Origin: Psychrobacillus sp042885655
GTDB taxonomy: Bacteria > Bacillota > Bacilli > Bacillales_A > Planococcaceae
NCBI RefSeq assembly: GCF_042885655.1
Contig: NZ_JBHVRO010000003.1
Span: 186,001-250,000 of the forward strand
Direction of reading: 5' to 3'
Length of the DNA: 64,000 nucleotides
The notes under the pieces were generated by a model that was not told where the DNA came from, ran no database searches, and saw only the letters and a list, made by a program, of their open reading frames with translations. Positions 32,334 through 40,748 of the stretch are shown here, one piece after another (position 1 is the stretch's first letter; every line of letters starts with the position of its first letter). Made by a program: the position numbers and the translations under genes.

Positions 32334-33227
32334 ATGCATACTATCAACGAGGATTTAGTTAGAAAATTAATAAATAAACAATTCCCAGAATGGTCAAAAT
32401 TGGAAATCAGACCTGTTAAAAATAGCGGAAATGACAATAGAACGTTTCACTTAGGCGACCATATGAGTGTAAGGTTACCAAGTGCTAAATGTTATGTTCC
32501 TCAAGTGGAGAAAGAGCAAAAATGGCTACCAAAATTATCAAAAGATCTTTCTTTACCAATTTCAATACCTATAGCAAAAGGGAACCCAAGTGAGGAATTC
32601 CCATTCCCATGGTCTGTCAACAAGTGGTTAGAGGGAGAGACATTGACTCTAGAAAATATTAATGATCCTAACCAATTTGCAAGAGACTTGGGAGCATTTT
32701 TAATTGAATTCCAATCTATAGATGCTAGTGGTGGCCCTTTAGCAGGGCAACATAATTTTTATAGGGGAGGAGATATTGCCGTTTACGATCAAGAGTCCAG
32801 AGATGCAATTGAACAAAATAAAGATACATTAAACGCTCCATTATTGAACGAAATTTGGGAACTTGCATTAAATTCAAAGTGGGTAGAAAATCCAGTTTGG
32901 GTTCATGGCGATATAGCACCTGGTAATATTCTAGTTAAAAATGGGGAGCTTTGTGCCATTATTGATTTCGGAATTTTAGGCGTAGGAGACCCTTCTTGTG
33001 ACGCTGCCATGGCATGGACTTTTTTTGATGATAATAGTAGAAAGATATTCAAAAATGCATTAAATATAGATCAAGAAACTTGGAACAGAGCAAGAGGATG
33101 GGCTTTATGGAAGGCTTTAATTACTTACAATTGGAATAAGCATTCTAACAAAGCAATCGCAGAAGAATCATATAATATTATTAATACAATAGAAGGCGAT
33201 TACGAATTTAAAGAAACACTTAAATAA
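32334..33227 (+). CDS. Aminoglycoside phosphotransferase family protein
   Basis: A 297-residue kinase-like protein. The catalytic loop is VWVHGDIAPGNILV (Asp about 197) and the metal-binding motif is AIIDFGILGVGDP (about 209-221). The N-lobe motif is NSGNDNRTFHLGDHMSVRLP. These enzymes phosphorylate aminoglycosides, choline, homoserine or other alcohols. Whether this one gives drug resistance cannot be told from sequence. It is transcribed as a single gene with the RBS GAGGGG. Confidence 0.87.
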   Translation: MHTINEDLVRKLINKQFPEWSKLEIRPVKNSGNDNRTFHLGDHMSVRLPSAKCYVPQVEKEQKWLPKLSKDLSLPISIPIAKGNPSEEFPFPWSVNKWLEGETLTLENINDPNQFARDLGAFLIEFQSIDASGGPLAGQHNFYRGGDIAVYDQESRDAIEQNKDTLNAPLLNEIWELALNSKWVENPVWVHGDIAPGNILVKNGELCAIIDFGILGVGDPSCDAAMAWTFFDDNSRKIFKNALNIDQETWNRARGWALWKALITYNWNKHSNKAIAEESYNIINTIEGDYEFKETLK

Positions 33228-33260
33228 AATTAAATTACAAAAAAGATGGGTTCGTTTATC

Positions 33261-33293
33261 TTATTCAATTAAACCGGCGCAAGAATTGAATAA
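33261..33293. repeat. Accessory-region palindromic repeat
   Basis: TTATTCAATT-AAACCGGCGCAAG-AATTGAATAA: perfect 10-bp arms, directly after the phosphotransferase gene. A weaker copy (TTTCTTAATCAGGCGCTTTA plus ATGAAG) is at 33387-33412. Confidence 0.6.
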
Positions 33294-33418
33294 CGATGTA
33301 CTGATACAGTAGACCATTTTTTTTTATATATAAACAGTTAAAGAGTAGGATAGTGAAATAAACCTTCCAATAATACTTCCGTTTTATTTCTTAATCAGGC
33401 GCTTTAATGAAGTAATGA

Positions 33419-33463
33419 AAAGCCTAATTTCTCTATTATTTTACGGAGAAGTTGGGCTTTTTA
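33419..33463 (+). terminator. Rho-independent terminator
   Basis: AGCCTAATTTCTC pairs with GAGAAGTTGGGCT (two mismatches) and is followed by TTTT. The remainder of 33464-33869 holds further stems (AGCCAAAT/ATTTGGCT near 33578-33610) but no gene that I can support. Confidence 0.6.
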
Positions 33464-33869
33464 GTATTGGAGTTTCCTTATAGTCGGAAGTCTGCATTTT
33501 CCTGACGCTACCCCTTATTGGGATACCGCAACATTTCGGAAATTTTGGATGCTAAGCGAATTTCGACATAAATATAGCCAAATACCTGTACGTTAAGGAA
33601 TTTGGCTTATGTTATGGATTGGTTTTTATTTAAGTGTCTTATGAATTAGCTGGTAATCTATTAGAATTCAGCAACTTCCATTTATAAATCAGTTAGTCTT
33701 CTCTTGACGCTAAGAGACATCGGAGGGTACGTTGCCATAAACATCGAAGAGATCCATTGTGCATCAAATAGTGGAGAAAAAAGCTAATGATTTTTCATTA
33801 GTTTTAGCGAAGCGTATGCTTAATTTGGTAAAAAATATTAACAAAACTAATAAAATACATATGACTACA

Positions 33870-34643
33870 TTAATTAGAGAAGAAATAGTCATATGTGTTT
33901 TTTATAAGTAGGGTGATTGTTACGATAATGAATAGTTTCCGGACAAAGGTACTTCCTTTTTTGATTGCAAATTGTGTACCAACAATGGCTCCAAAAATTT
34001 GGGCAATCCCCATAATGAATCCATATACAAAATGAATTTCGTCTAAATAGACAAACATAAGAAGTGCTGCCATATTACTTCCCAAATTTAAGAACTTTGC
34101 ATTTCCTGCTGCCTTTAAAAAATCAAAGCCAAGCATTAAAAAAGTAAAAATAAAAAAGGAACCTGTACCTGGCCCTAAAAAACCATCATAAAAGCCAATT
34201 GCTAATAGCAAGAGGATTAATCCGAAAATACGAACTGGTGAGAGTGTTTTTATCGCGGGCATGCCTCCCCAATCCTTTTTGAAAATCGTATAGACGCCAA
34301 CAGCAGCAAGCATAAATAGCATTAACGGTTTTAATATATCTGGACTAATTAATGTAACGGCCCAGGCTCCAATAAGTGACCCGATAAACGCTAGTGGGAA
34401 ATACTTTGCTACAGATCGGAAATCGAGTTTTCCAGAACGATAAAATGAAATAGTAGAAGTTAATGACCCCATCGTACCCGCGAGTTTGTTTGTCGCAACA
34501 GCAGCTGTTGGATTTAACCCTACAAATAAAAGAGCTGGTAATGCTATCAAACCACCACCTCCAACAATAGAATCAATAAAAGCGGCTAGAAAGCCAAGTA
34601 ATATAAGGATAGTTATAACCTGTGGATCTAAATCAAATATCAT
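33870..34643 (-). CDS. TSUP family (TauE/SafE) membrane transporter
   Basis: A 257-residue protein with about eight membrane helices. It has the family patterns FIDSIVGGGGLIALPALL (about residues 22-40), ATNKLAGTMGS and GFYDGFLGPGTGSFFIF. TSUP proteins export sulfite, sulfoacetate or related organic anions. The first half and second half repeat the motif, as usual. A 32-bp palindrome lies just before the start. The gene stands alone. Confidence 0.9.
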   Translation of the reverse strand: MIFDLDPQVITILILLGFLAAFIDSIVGGGGLIALPALLFVGLNPTAAVATNKLAGTMGSLTSTISFYRSGKLDFRSVAKYFPLAFIGSLIGAWAVTLISPDILKPLMLFMLAAVGVYTIFKKDWGGMPAIKTLSPVRIFGLILLLLAIGFYDGFLGPGTGSFFIFTFLMLGFDFLKAAGNAKFLNLGSNMAALLMFVYLDEIHFVYGFIMGIAQIFGAIVGTQFAIKKGSTFVRKLFIIVTITLLIKNTYDYFFSN

Positions 34644-34658
34644 ATTGTCACTCTTTCT

Positions 34659-34690
34659 ATATTAGTTACTACTGTAATAGTAACTAATAT
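34659..34690. promoter_or_regulatory. Large palindromic operator upstream of the TSUP gene
   Basis: ATATTAGTTACTA-CTGTAA-TAGTAACTAATAT has perfect 13-bp arms. It lies 16-47 bp before the ATG, in the promoter or leader, and has no T-run for a terminator on the minus strand. This is a strong candidate binding site for a dimeric regulator (MarR/HxlR-type sites look similar). No regulator gene is adjacent. Confidence 0.6.
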
Positions 34691-34867
34691 TAGTCAGAAT
34701 GTTAATATTGAGTTGATAGGTAGATCAAGAACCAACTCCATTCTTCCTAGAATAAAGGCAAGACTGTTGCAATGACCAGAGAAGGATTAATCTCCCATGA
34801 GTGTTACTCGTATAGAGTAGTGACAAGTCTGTGATGCACCGTTTTTGCTGCTTAGACGGCTATTTTT

Positions 34868-34902
34868 CTTGTTCAACTAATGGGGGAGTCTAGTTTAACA
34901 AG
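34868..34902. repeat. Accessory-region palindromic repeat
   Basis: CTTGTTCAACTA-ATGGGGGAGTC-TAGTTTAACAAG: 12-bp arms with one mismatch. Confidence 0.65.
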
Positions 34903-34965
34903 AATTGGAACTTTTCATGAAAACTTATAGTCATAATTAGAAAATGATTTAGGGGTGTTTGTAAT

Positions 34966-35247
34966 ATGAAACGTTTAAGTAAAAGCTCAATAGCCTTTAT
35001 ATTTTTAGGATTTCTTTTCTTTACATTTAATTGGATAATAGACGATTATGTTGAACCTATTATACTTCTAGGAGCTATCTTTTTATTAATTGGGGCTGTC
35101 TTTTGTTTTATTGCTATCTCTAAAAGGGAAAAAGGAAGTATAAAATATATCTCACTTTCATCTTTATTCATTGTTCTATTTTTAGTCACTTGGTTTGAAC
35201 CATTCCAAGTTATTCGAATGATGACTTGGATAAAAAATATTATTTAA
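34966..35247 (+). CDS. Small membrane protein, unknown function
   Basis: A 93-residue protein with three hydrophobic segments (about 8-27, 32-53, 63-83) and a basic loop (SKREKGSIK). The RBS AGGGGTG precedes the ATG with normal spacing. No family is recognised. It is the last unit of the accessory region. Confidence 0.6.
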   Translation: MKRLSKSSIAFIFLGFLFFTFNWIIDDYVEPIILLGAIFLLIGAVFCFIAISKREKGSIKYISLSSLFIVLFLVTWFEPFQVIRMMTWIKNII

Positions 35248-35483
35248 CTAATGTGGAGTTAGTATTAAAAAATGATCAAACCTTTTTATAAAGGCTGTAG
35301 ACTAAATCATAAAAAAACCATTTTTATCAATCTTTACTTCAAAGCGGCATAAAGAGAGCATTTTTCCAACTAACCAGAAATTCTCTCATGCAAAACAATG
35401 CGGCAGACTACTGTCTGCGGTTTTTTTTTGTCTTTTCGGCTAGGCATGGTAAGATAGAAGGGAATATTTCGCTTGAAAGGAAG

Positions 35484-36680
35484 ATGACCTTGTCAAACGT
35501 ATTAAACAATTTTTTAACAGAAAACCTAGATGAATTGAAAGACCAAGGCTTATATAACGAAATTGACCCTGTAGAAGGACCAAATGGAGCGAAGATAAAT
35601 GTCCGTGGATCGGAACTTATTAATCTATCTTCTAATAACTATTTAGGGCTTGCGACAAACCCAGAACTTAAACGCATTGCAAAAGAAGCAGTGGACAAGT
35701 ATGGAGTTGGAGCAGGAGCAGTTCGTACAATTAATGGTACACTGGATCTTCATGTAAAATTAGAAGCCAAACTTGCAGAGTTCAAAGGAACAGAAGCAGC
35801 TATCTCTTATCAATCTGGCTTCAATTGTAATATGGCAGCAATTTCAGCTGTAATGGATAAAAACGATGCCATTCTTTCGGATCAATTAAACCACGCATCC
35901 ATTATCGACGGTTGCCGACTTTCTAAAGCCAAAATTATTCCTTTTAATCACTCTGATATGGATGATTTACGGGCAAAAGCAAAACAAGCAACAGAATCTG
36001 GATTATACAATAAAGTAATGGTGATCACAGATGGCGTATTCTCTATGGATGGAGATATTGCAAAACTTCCAGAAATCGTAGAAATCGCAAAAGAATTCGA
36101 CCTAATCACTTATGTGGATGATGCACACGGTTCAGGCGTTACTGGTAAAGGAAAAGGGACTGTGAAGCACTTCGGTTTAGAAAAAGAAATCGACTTCCAA
36201 ATCGGTACGCTTTCTAAAGCAATCGGAGTTGTAGGTGGATACGTTGCAGGGAAAAAAGATTTAATCGACTGGTTAAAAGTTCGTTCCCGTCCGTTTTTAT
36301 TCTCTACAGCATTGCCACCTGGAGATGTCGCAGCAATTACTGCAGCAGTTCAAATGATTATTGATTCTACGGAATTACATGACAAACTATGGGAGAACGG
36401 TGACTACTTGAAAGCTGGACTATCCAAACTCGGCTTCAACATCGGCGCATCCGAAACACCAATCACACCATGTATCATAGGAGAAGAAAAACTAACACAA
36501 CAATTCTCCAAACGACTATTTGAAGAAGGCGTCTACGCAAAATCCATCGTCTTCCCAACCGTCCCAAAAGGCACAGGCCGCGTACGCAACATGCCAACAG
36601 CTGCTCATACAAAAGAAATGCTAGATGAAGCATTAGCTATTTATGAGAAGGTTGGTAAAGAGCTTGGGGTAATTTCATAA
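35484..36680 (+). CDS. kbl: Glycine C-acetyltransferase (2-amino-3-ketobutyrate CoA ligase)
   Basis: A 398-residue PLP enzyme of the alpha-oxoamine synthase family. It shows SSNNYLGLA, the PLP strand YVDDAHGSGV and the lysine motif IGTLSKAIGVVGGY (Schiff-base Lys about 244). It cleaves 2-amino-3-oxobutanoate with CoA to glycine and acetyl-CoA, the second step of threonine breakdown. The first-step enzyme (tdh) is 14 kb downstream on the same strand. The start is ATG 35484 after AAAGG; TTG 35490 is also possible. Confidence 0.95.
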   Translation: MTLSNVLNNFLTENLDELKDQGLYNEIDPVEGPNGAKINVRGSELINLSSNNYLGLATNPELKRIAKEAVDKYGVGAGAVRTINGTLDLHVKLEAKLAEFKGTEAAISYQSGFNCNMAAISAVMDKNDAILSDQLNHASIIDGCRLSKAKIIPFNHSDMDDLRAKAKQATESGLYNKVMVITDGVFSMDGDIAKLPEIVEIAKEFDLITYVDDAHGSGVTGKGKGTVKHFGLEKEIDFQIGTLSKAIGVVGGYVAGKKDLIDWLKVRSRPFLFSTALPPGDVAAITAAVQMIIDSTELHDKLWENGDYLKAGLSKLGFNIGASETPITPCIIGEEKLTQQFSKRLFEEGVYAKSIVFPTVPKGTGRVRNMPTAAHTKEMLDEALAIYEKVGKELGVIS

Positions 36681-36719
36681 TAAACTCGTAAGTACTTTTA
36701 GTTACTAAATCGCACAAGA

Positions 36720-36757
36720 AAACGCAGGGGCTTTAAACCCCTGCGTTTTTTTTTTTA
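36720..36757 (+). terminator. Strong Rho-independent terminator of kbl
   Basis: AACGCAGGGG-CTTTAAA-CCCCTGCGTT followed by ten or more T. Confidence 0.95.
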
Positions 36758-36936
36758 TGATGTTAAATTAACACTCGTTATGCATCCAAAGGATTGTTCT
36801 ATTCAAAATACTGTCCTTGAAGAAAAGGAGGTACAGTCACTTTTGTCATCCATGAAAATAAAAAAATATTTTTTTATTGACTGTCAGCAGAATTTTCTGT
36901 AATCTATCATAAATACTTGCGAATTGATTAATAATT

Positions 36937-37081
36937 TAGATTAATCTAGAAAGTTATGTTTGCAAATAATATTTTTTTATTCAATTAATTTCACCATTGG
37001 AGAAATTAATTGTGATGAGTAATTTTTTTAAGGGTATTTCTGTTTATATACGTGTAATTTTTAACACGGTGGTTAAAATTA
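36937..37081. promoter_or_regulatory. Regulatory region of the amino-sugar cluster with three dyads
   Basis: The roughly 480-bp AT-rich gap before the cluster contains three inverted repeats: TAGATTAATCTA (36937-36948, perfect); CAATTAATTTC-ACCATTGGA-GAAATTAATTG (36982-37012, perfect 11-bp arms); and TAATTTTTAAC-ACGGTG-GTTAAAATTA (37055-37081, one bulge). They are candidate sites for the ROK repressor encoded at 45852 or for catabolite control. No gene lies in the gap. Confidence 0.5.
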
Positions 37082-37163
37082 TTTTCTATTTATAGTTTGT
37101 ATAGATACGAAAATATTTTATAGATTTACAAAAATAAAACGAACCAAGGGGATGGATATTGAA

Positions 37164-38750
37164 ATGAGAAAGGCTAATTTTTGGAAGTTCCTATTTTTCG
37201 CTTTAATTTGTTCAATAGTAGTTGCTGGTTGTTCAAATGAAAAAAACGCAGGTAGCGAGACTGGGCAAACAGATAGTGGCAAAGGGAAAGCATCAAAAGA
37301 CAAAGAAATTGTAATAGCAGTAAACGAAAACTTTATTTCGATGGATCCACATAACACTGGAGATACAAATTCTAATTCAGTTCAATCAGCAATGTTGGAA
37401 GGTTTATTGGGGTTTGATAAAGATGGATTAATAACACCTGTATTGGCTAAGGAGTATAGCGTTAGTGATGATGCGTTGGAATATACCTTTAAGTTGAATC
37501 AAGGGATTAAATTCCACGACGGTGAAGATTTTAATGCGGAAGCAGTTAAAGTGAACATTGAAAGAATTATGAATGATAAAAGTTTACGATTAAATAGTAG
37601 AGGATTTAATTTAATAACTAATATAGATATTTTAGGAGATTACGAAATTAAGTTTACTATAGAGAAACCTTATGGTCCTATGTTAACTAGATTCGGCGCG
37701 GCTAAAATGATTAGTCCAAAGTTAATAAAAGAAAACAGTGGTGCTATTCCAAAGAGTCCAGTAGGAACTGGTCCATTCAAATTTGTAGAATGGGTTCAAG
37801 GAGATCACTTAACAATTGAAAGATTTGATGACTATTGGAAAAAAGGCGAACGTGTAAAGAGAATAACATATAAACCAGTTCCAGAAAATGGTTCTCGCGT
37901 TGCGATGTTAAAAACAGGTGAGGCAAGTGTAATTTATCCATTGCCAGCGCAAAATCTTAAAGAACTTGAAGTAAATAAAGATGTTGTAGTTAGTAAGATT
38001 CCTTCAACAATAGCTCGGTATGTATCTATTAATACGATGAAAGAGCCGTTTAATGATGTTCGTGTTCGCCAAGCTCTAAATTACGCGGTAGACAAAAAGG
38101 CATATATTAATGTTGTTAACTCTGGTTTTGGTTTACCTTTAGACTCAATTATCCCTAGTAAAACAATTTATTATGTTAACCAAGGTGTATATGAGCAAAA
38201 CATTGAAAAAGCAAAAGAACTACTGAAAGAAGCAGGATTTGAAAATGGATTTACTGCTGAAATTTGGGGTAATACAAACTCCGATACGATGAAAGGCATG
38301 CAATTTATTCAACAACAATTAAAAGAAATTGGGGTAAAAGTAGAGATTAAATCTATGGAAGAAGCGACACTGTCAGATGAAATCTATGGCGCACAAACGC
38401 CAGAAGATACAAAGTTACAAATGTGGTATGTGAGCTGGTCTGCTTATGCTTCTGATATAACAAATGCTACAAAACCATTATTTCATAGTGAATCTTTCCC
38501 TCCGAACGGTTCGAATACCGCTTATTACAAAAATACAGATGTGGATGAGTGGATCGATGCAGCTAATTCTACTGGTGATACTAGTAAGCAAGAAGAGTTG
38601 TATGAAAAAATTCAATCCACTGTTTACAAGGACTCACCTTGGATTTTCCTAGGTGTAGATGAACTGCTTGTTGGAACACGTGCAGATGTAGAGGGCATAT
38701 ATGTTGAAACTGGTGGAGGAATAAATGTAAGTAATGCAAATTATAAATAA
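37164..38750 (+). CDS. Oligopeptide/glycoside ABC transporter substrate-binding lipoprotein
   Basis: About 528 residues: a lipoprotein signal with lipobox VAGC (Cys about 22), a Gly/Ser/Lys linker, then the SBP family 5 fold (SMDPHNTGDTNS, KEYSVSDDALEYTFKLNQGI, GTGPFKFVEW). Family 5 proteins bind peptides, nickel or glycosides including chitobiose. The neighbours here point to an amino-sugar ligand. I placed the start at ATG 37164, about ten bases after AAGGGGATGG; ATG 37152 overlaps the RBS. It is the first gene of the cluster. Confidence 0.9.
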   Translation: MRKANFWKFLFFALICSIVVAGCSNEKNAGSETGQTDSGKGKASKDKEIVIAVNENFISMDPHNTGDTNSNSVQSAMLEGLLGFDKDGLITPVLAKEYSVSDDALEYTFKLNQGIKFHDGEDFNAEAVKVNIERIMNDKSLRLNSRGFNLITNIDILGDYEIKFTIEKPYGPMLTRFGAAKMISPKLIKENSGAIPKSPVGTGPFKFVEWVQGDHLTIERFDDYWKKGERVKRITYKPVPENGSRVAMLKTGEASVIYPLPAQNLKELEVNKDVVVSKIPSTIARYVSINTMKEPFNDVRVRQALNYAVDKKAYINVVNSGFGLPLDSIIPSKTIYYVNQGVYEQNIEKAKELLKEAGFENGFTAEIWGNTNSDTMKGMQFIQQQLKEIGVKVEIKSMEEATLSDEIYGAQTPEDTKLQMWYVSWSAYASDITNATKPLFHSESFPPNGSNTAYYKNTDVDEWIDAANSTGDTSKQEELYEKIQSTVYKDSPWIFLGVDELLVGTRADVEGIYVETGGGINVSNANYK

Positions 38751-38788
38751 AACGATGAAATAGAAATAATTAGGGCTTACAACTAAGA

Positions 38789-38815
38789 TAGGGCGATATT
38801 ATATAATCGCCCTAC
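38789..38815 (+). terminator. Hairpin between binding-protein and permease genes
   Basis: AGGGCGAT-ATTATATA-ATCGCCCT: perfect 8-bp arms followed by ACTATTATT. It is probably a leaky terminator or mRNA stabiliser that lets the binding protein be made in excess. Confidence 0.6.
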
Positions 38816-38900
38816 TATTATTAAAATCCTTACGGTTACTTATTTCATCGATTTACAATATTTACTTTTATCCACCTTTTATAGAGAGGGGAAATAATTC

Positions 38901-39824
38901 GTGTTTCAATATATTTTAAAAAGAATTATGGAAATGATACCACTGATTTTAGTTGTTTCCATTTTAACTTTTCTATTTATCCACTTAATTCCAGGTGATC
39001 CCGCTCGCTTAGTGGCTGGAAAGGATGCAACACTTGAAGATGTTACACGTGTGAGTATCGAAATGGGCTTAGATCAGCCGATATGGAAGCAGTACATAAC
39101 ATTTATGGGCAATTTATTGCAGGGGGATCTTGGAACTTCATTAAAAACTGGTTTACCGATTTCTAGTATGTTTGCAGACAGATTTATGCCTTCCATCTAT
39201 TTGACACTTATAAGCTTAGGTTGGGCATTAGTCCTTGGTCTAATAATAGGAGCACTATCTGCTGTATTTAAAAATAAGTGGCCAGATTATGTAGGGATGG
39301 TTACAGCTGTATCTGGTATCTCATTACCAGGATTTTGGTTAGGTTTAATTCTTATCCAAATCTTCTCTGTACAACTAGGATGGTTTCCAACTGGTGGTGC
39401 AGAAGGATGGAAGAGTTATGTTTTGCCTTCCATAACATTGGGTGCAGGAATAATGTCAATGCTTGCGCGTTTTACAAGATCTTCTTTACTTGAAACGTTA
39501 AAAGCTGACTACATCCGAACTGGTCGAGCAAAAGGATTGAGAGAATATAGTGTACTTACAAACCATGCGTTAAGAAACTCGTTAATTCCTGTTGTAACAA
39601 TTGCTGGATTACAATTTGGCTTCCTGTTAGGTGGATCGGTTGTTGTAGAAACTGTTTTTAGTTTTCCAGGAATGGGGCGTTTACTTATAGATTCGATAGC
39701 ATTTAGAGATTACCCTGTTATTCAATCTGCAATATTGCTGTTTTCAATTGAATTCATTTTGGTGAACTTAGTGGTTGATATTTTATATAGTTTGCTAAAT
39801 CCAAAAATCCAATATGAATCATAA
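38901..39824 (+). CDS. ABC transporter permease, DppB/OppB type
   Basis: A 307-residue protein with six membrane helices, the family start FQYILKRIMEMIPLILVVSI, and the EAA loop ADYIRTGRAKGLREYSVLTN that contacts the ATPase. It forms the channel together with the next gene product. The GTG start follows GAGGGG. It is the second gene of the transporter operon; 12 bp separate it from the next. Confidence 0.93.
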   Translation: MFQYILKRIMEMIPLILVVSILTFLFIHLIPGDPARLVAGKDATLEDVTRVSIEMGLDQPIWKQYITFMGNLLQGDLGTSLKTGLPISSMFADRFMPSIYLTLISLGWALVLGLIIGALSAVFKNKWPDYVGMVTAVSGISLPGFWLGLILIQIFSVQLGWFPTGGAEGWKSYVLPSITLGAGIMSMLARFTRSSLLETLKADYIRTGRAKGLREYSVLTNHALRNSLIPVVTIAGLQFGFLLGGSVVVETVFSFPGMGRLLIDSIAFRDYPVIQSAILLFSIEFILVNLVVDILYSLLNPKIQYES

Positions 39825-39836
39825 AGGAGAGTAACT

Positions 39837-40733
39837 ATGGTATTTACAAGTGCAGTAGGTGAGAAGAAACAAGTAGTTCCAAAAAAACAGTACTCACCTA
39901 TTAGAGAATTTTGGATGAACTTCAAGCGTCAAAAGACTGCTTTCTGTGGAAGTATTTTTATCTTATTACTAATAATTGTTGCGATTCTGGGTCCTTCTAT
40001 CGCTCCATACGACCCGTATCAACCAGATTATGATGTGATTTTACAAGGTCCGAGTAGTGAACATTTTTTAGGCACGGATGAATATGGTAGAGATATATTT
40101 AGTCGAATATTAGTGGGAACTAGAATTACATTAAGTGTAAGTATGTCATCTGTTCTATTAGGTGCTATTGTAGGTACTGTTTTAGGGGTAATTAGTGGGT
40201 ATTTTGGTGGTTGGTTAGATCGAATTATTATGCGAACTAGTGACGTAATGTTCGCATTTCCAGACTTACTATTAGCCATTGCGATAGTTGCAATTTTAGG
40301 ACCAGGATTAAATAACGTAATTATAGCGGTCTCTGTGTTTAGTGTCCCTTCGTTTGCAAGATTAGTAAGAGGCTCTACTTTGGTAGCCAAAGAAAATACG
40401 TTTGTAGAAGCAGCAAAATCAATGGGGGCACCACACAAACGAATTATGTTTAAACATATTTTCCCTGAAACAGTTAGTAGTTTAATCGTTTTTGTAACGA
40501 TGCGAATTGGTGGGGCTATAATAGCAGCATCGAGCTTAAGTTTCCTAGGATTAGGGGCTAGTCCGGAAACACCTGATTGGGGAGCAATGCTTAGTATGGG
40601 GCGTGACTATTTAGGGACAGCTTCACACGTAGTAATGATGCCTGGTATCGCTATCTTTTTGACAGTTTTAGCATTCAACCTCATTGGGGATGGATTACGT
40701 GATGTCTTGGATCCTAAAACAAAGAACGAATAA
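39837..40733 (+). CDS. ABC transporter permease, DppC/OppC type
   Basis: A 298-residue protein with an N-terminal OppC_N helix region (FWMNFKRQKTAFCGSIFILL), the conserved HFLGTDEYGRDIFSRILVGT element and the EAA loop FVEAAKSMGAPHKRIMFKH. It is the second channel subunit of the importer. The RBS AAAGGAGAG precedes the ATG. Confidence 0.94.
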   Translation: MVFTSAVGEKKQVVPKKQYSPIREFWMNFKRQKTAFCGSIFILLLIIVAILGPSIAPYDPYQPDYDVILQGPSSEHFLGTDEYGRDIFSRILVGTRITLSVSMSSVLLGAIVGTVLGVISGYFGGWLDRIIMRTSDVMFAFPDLLLAIAIVAILGPGLNNVIIAVSVFSVPSFARLVRGSTLVAKENTFVEAAKSMGAPHKRIMFKHIFPETVSSLIVFVTMRIGGAIIAASSLSFLGLGASPETPDWGAMLSMGRDYLGTASHVVMMPGIAIFLTVLAFNLIGDGLRDVLDPKTKNE

Positions 40734-40748
40734 GGGAGTTAGTAAAGG

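Noticed and set aside
32334..33227. Named aminoglycoside-resistance gene
   Set aside because: Only the family kinase motifs are clear. The protein does not match a known resistance enzyme that I can recall, and the family acts on many alcohols.
22490..35247. Chromosomal integron with attC sites
   Set aside because: The palindromes lack the attC core (RYYYAAC/GTTRRRY) and the typical L and R boxes, and no integrase gene is in the window. Only the cassette-like arrangement is kept as a finding.
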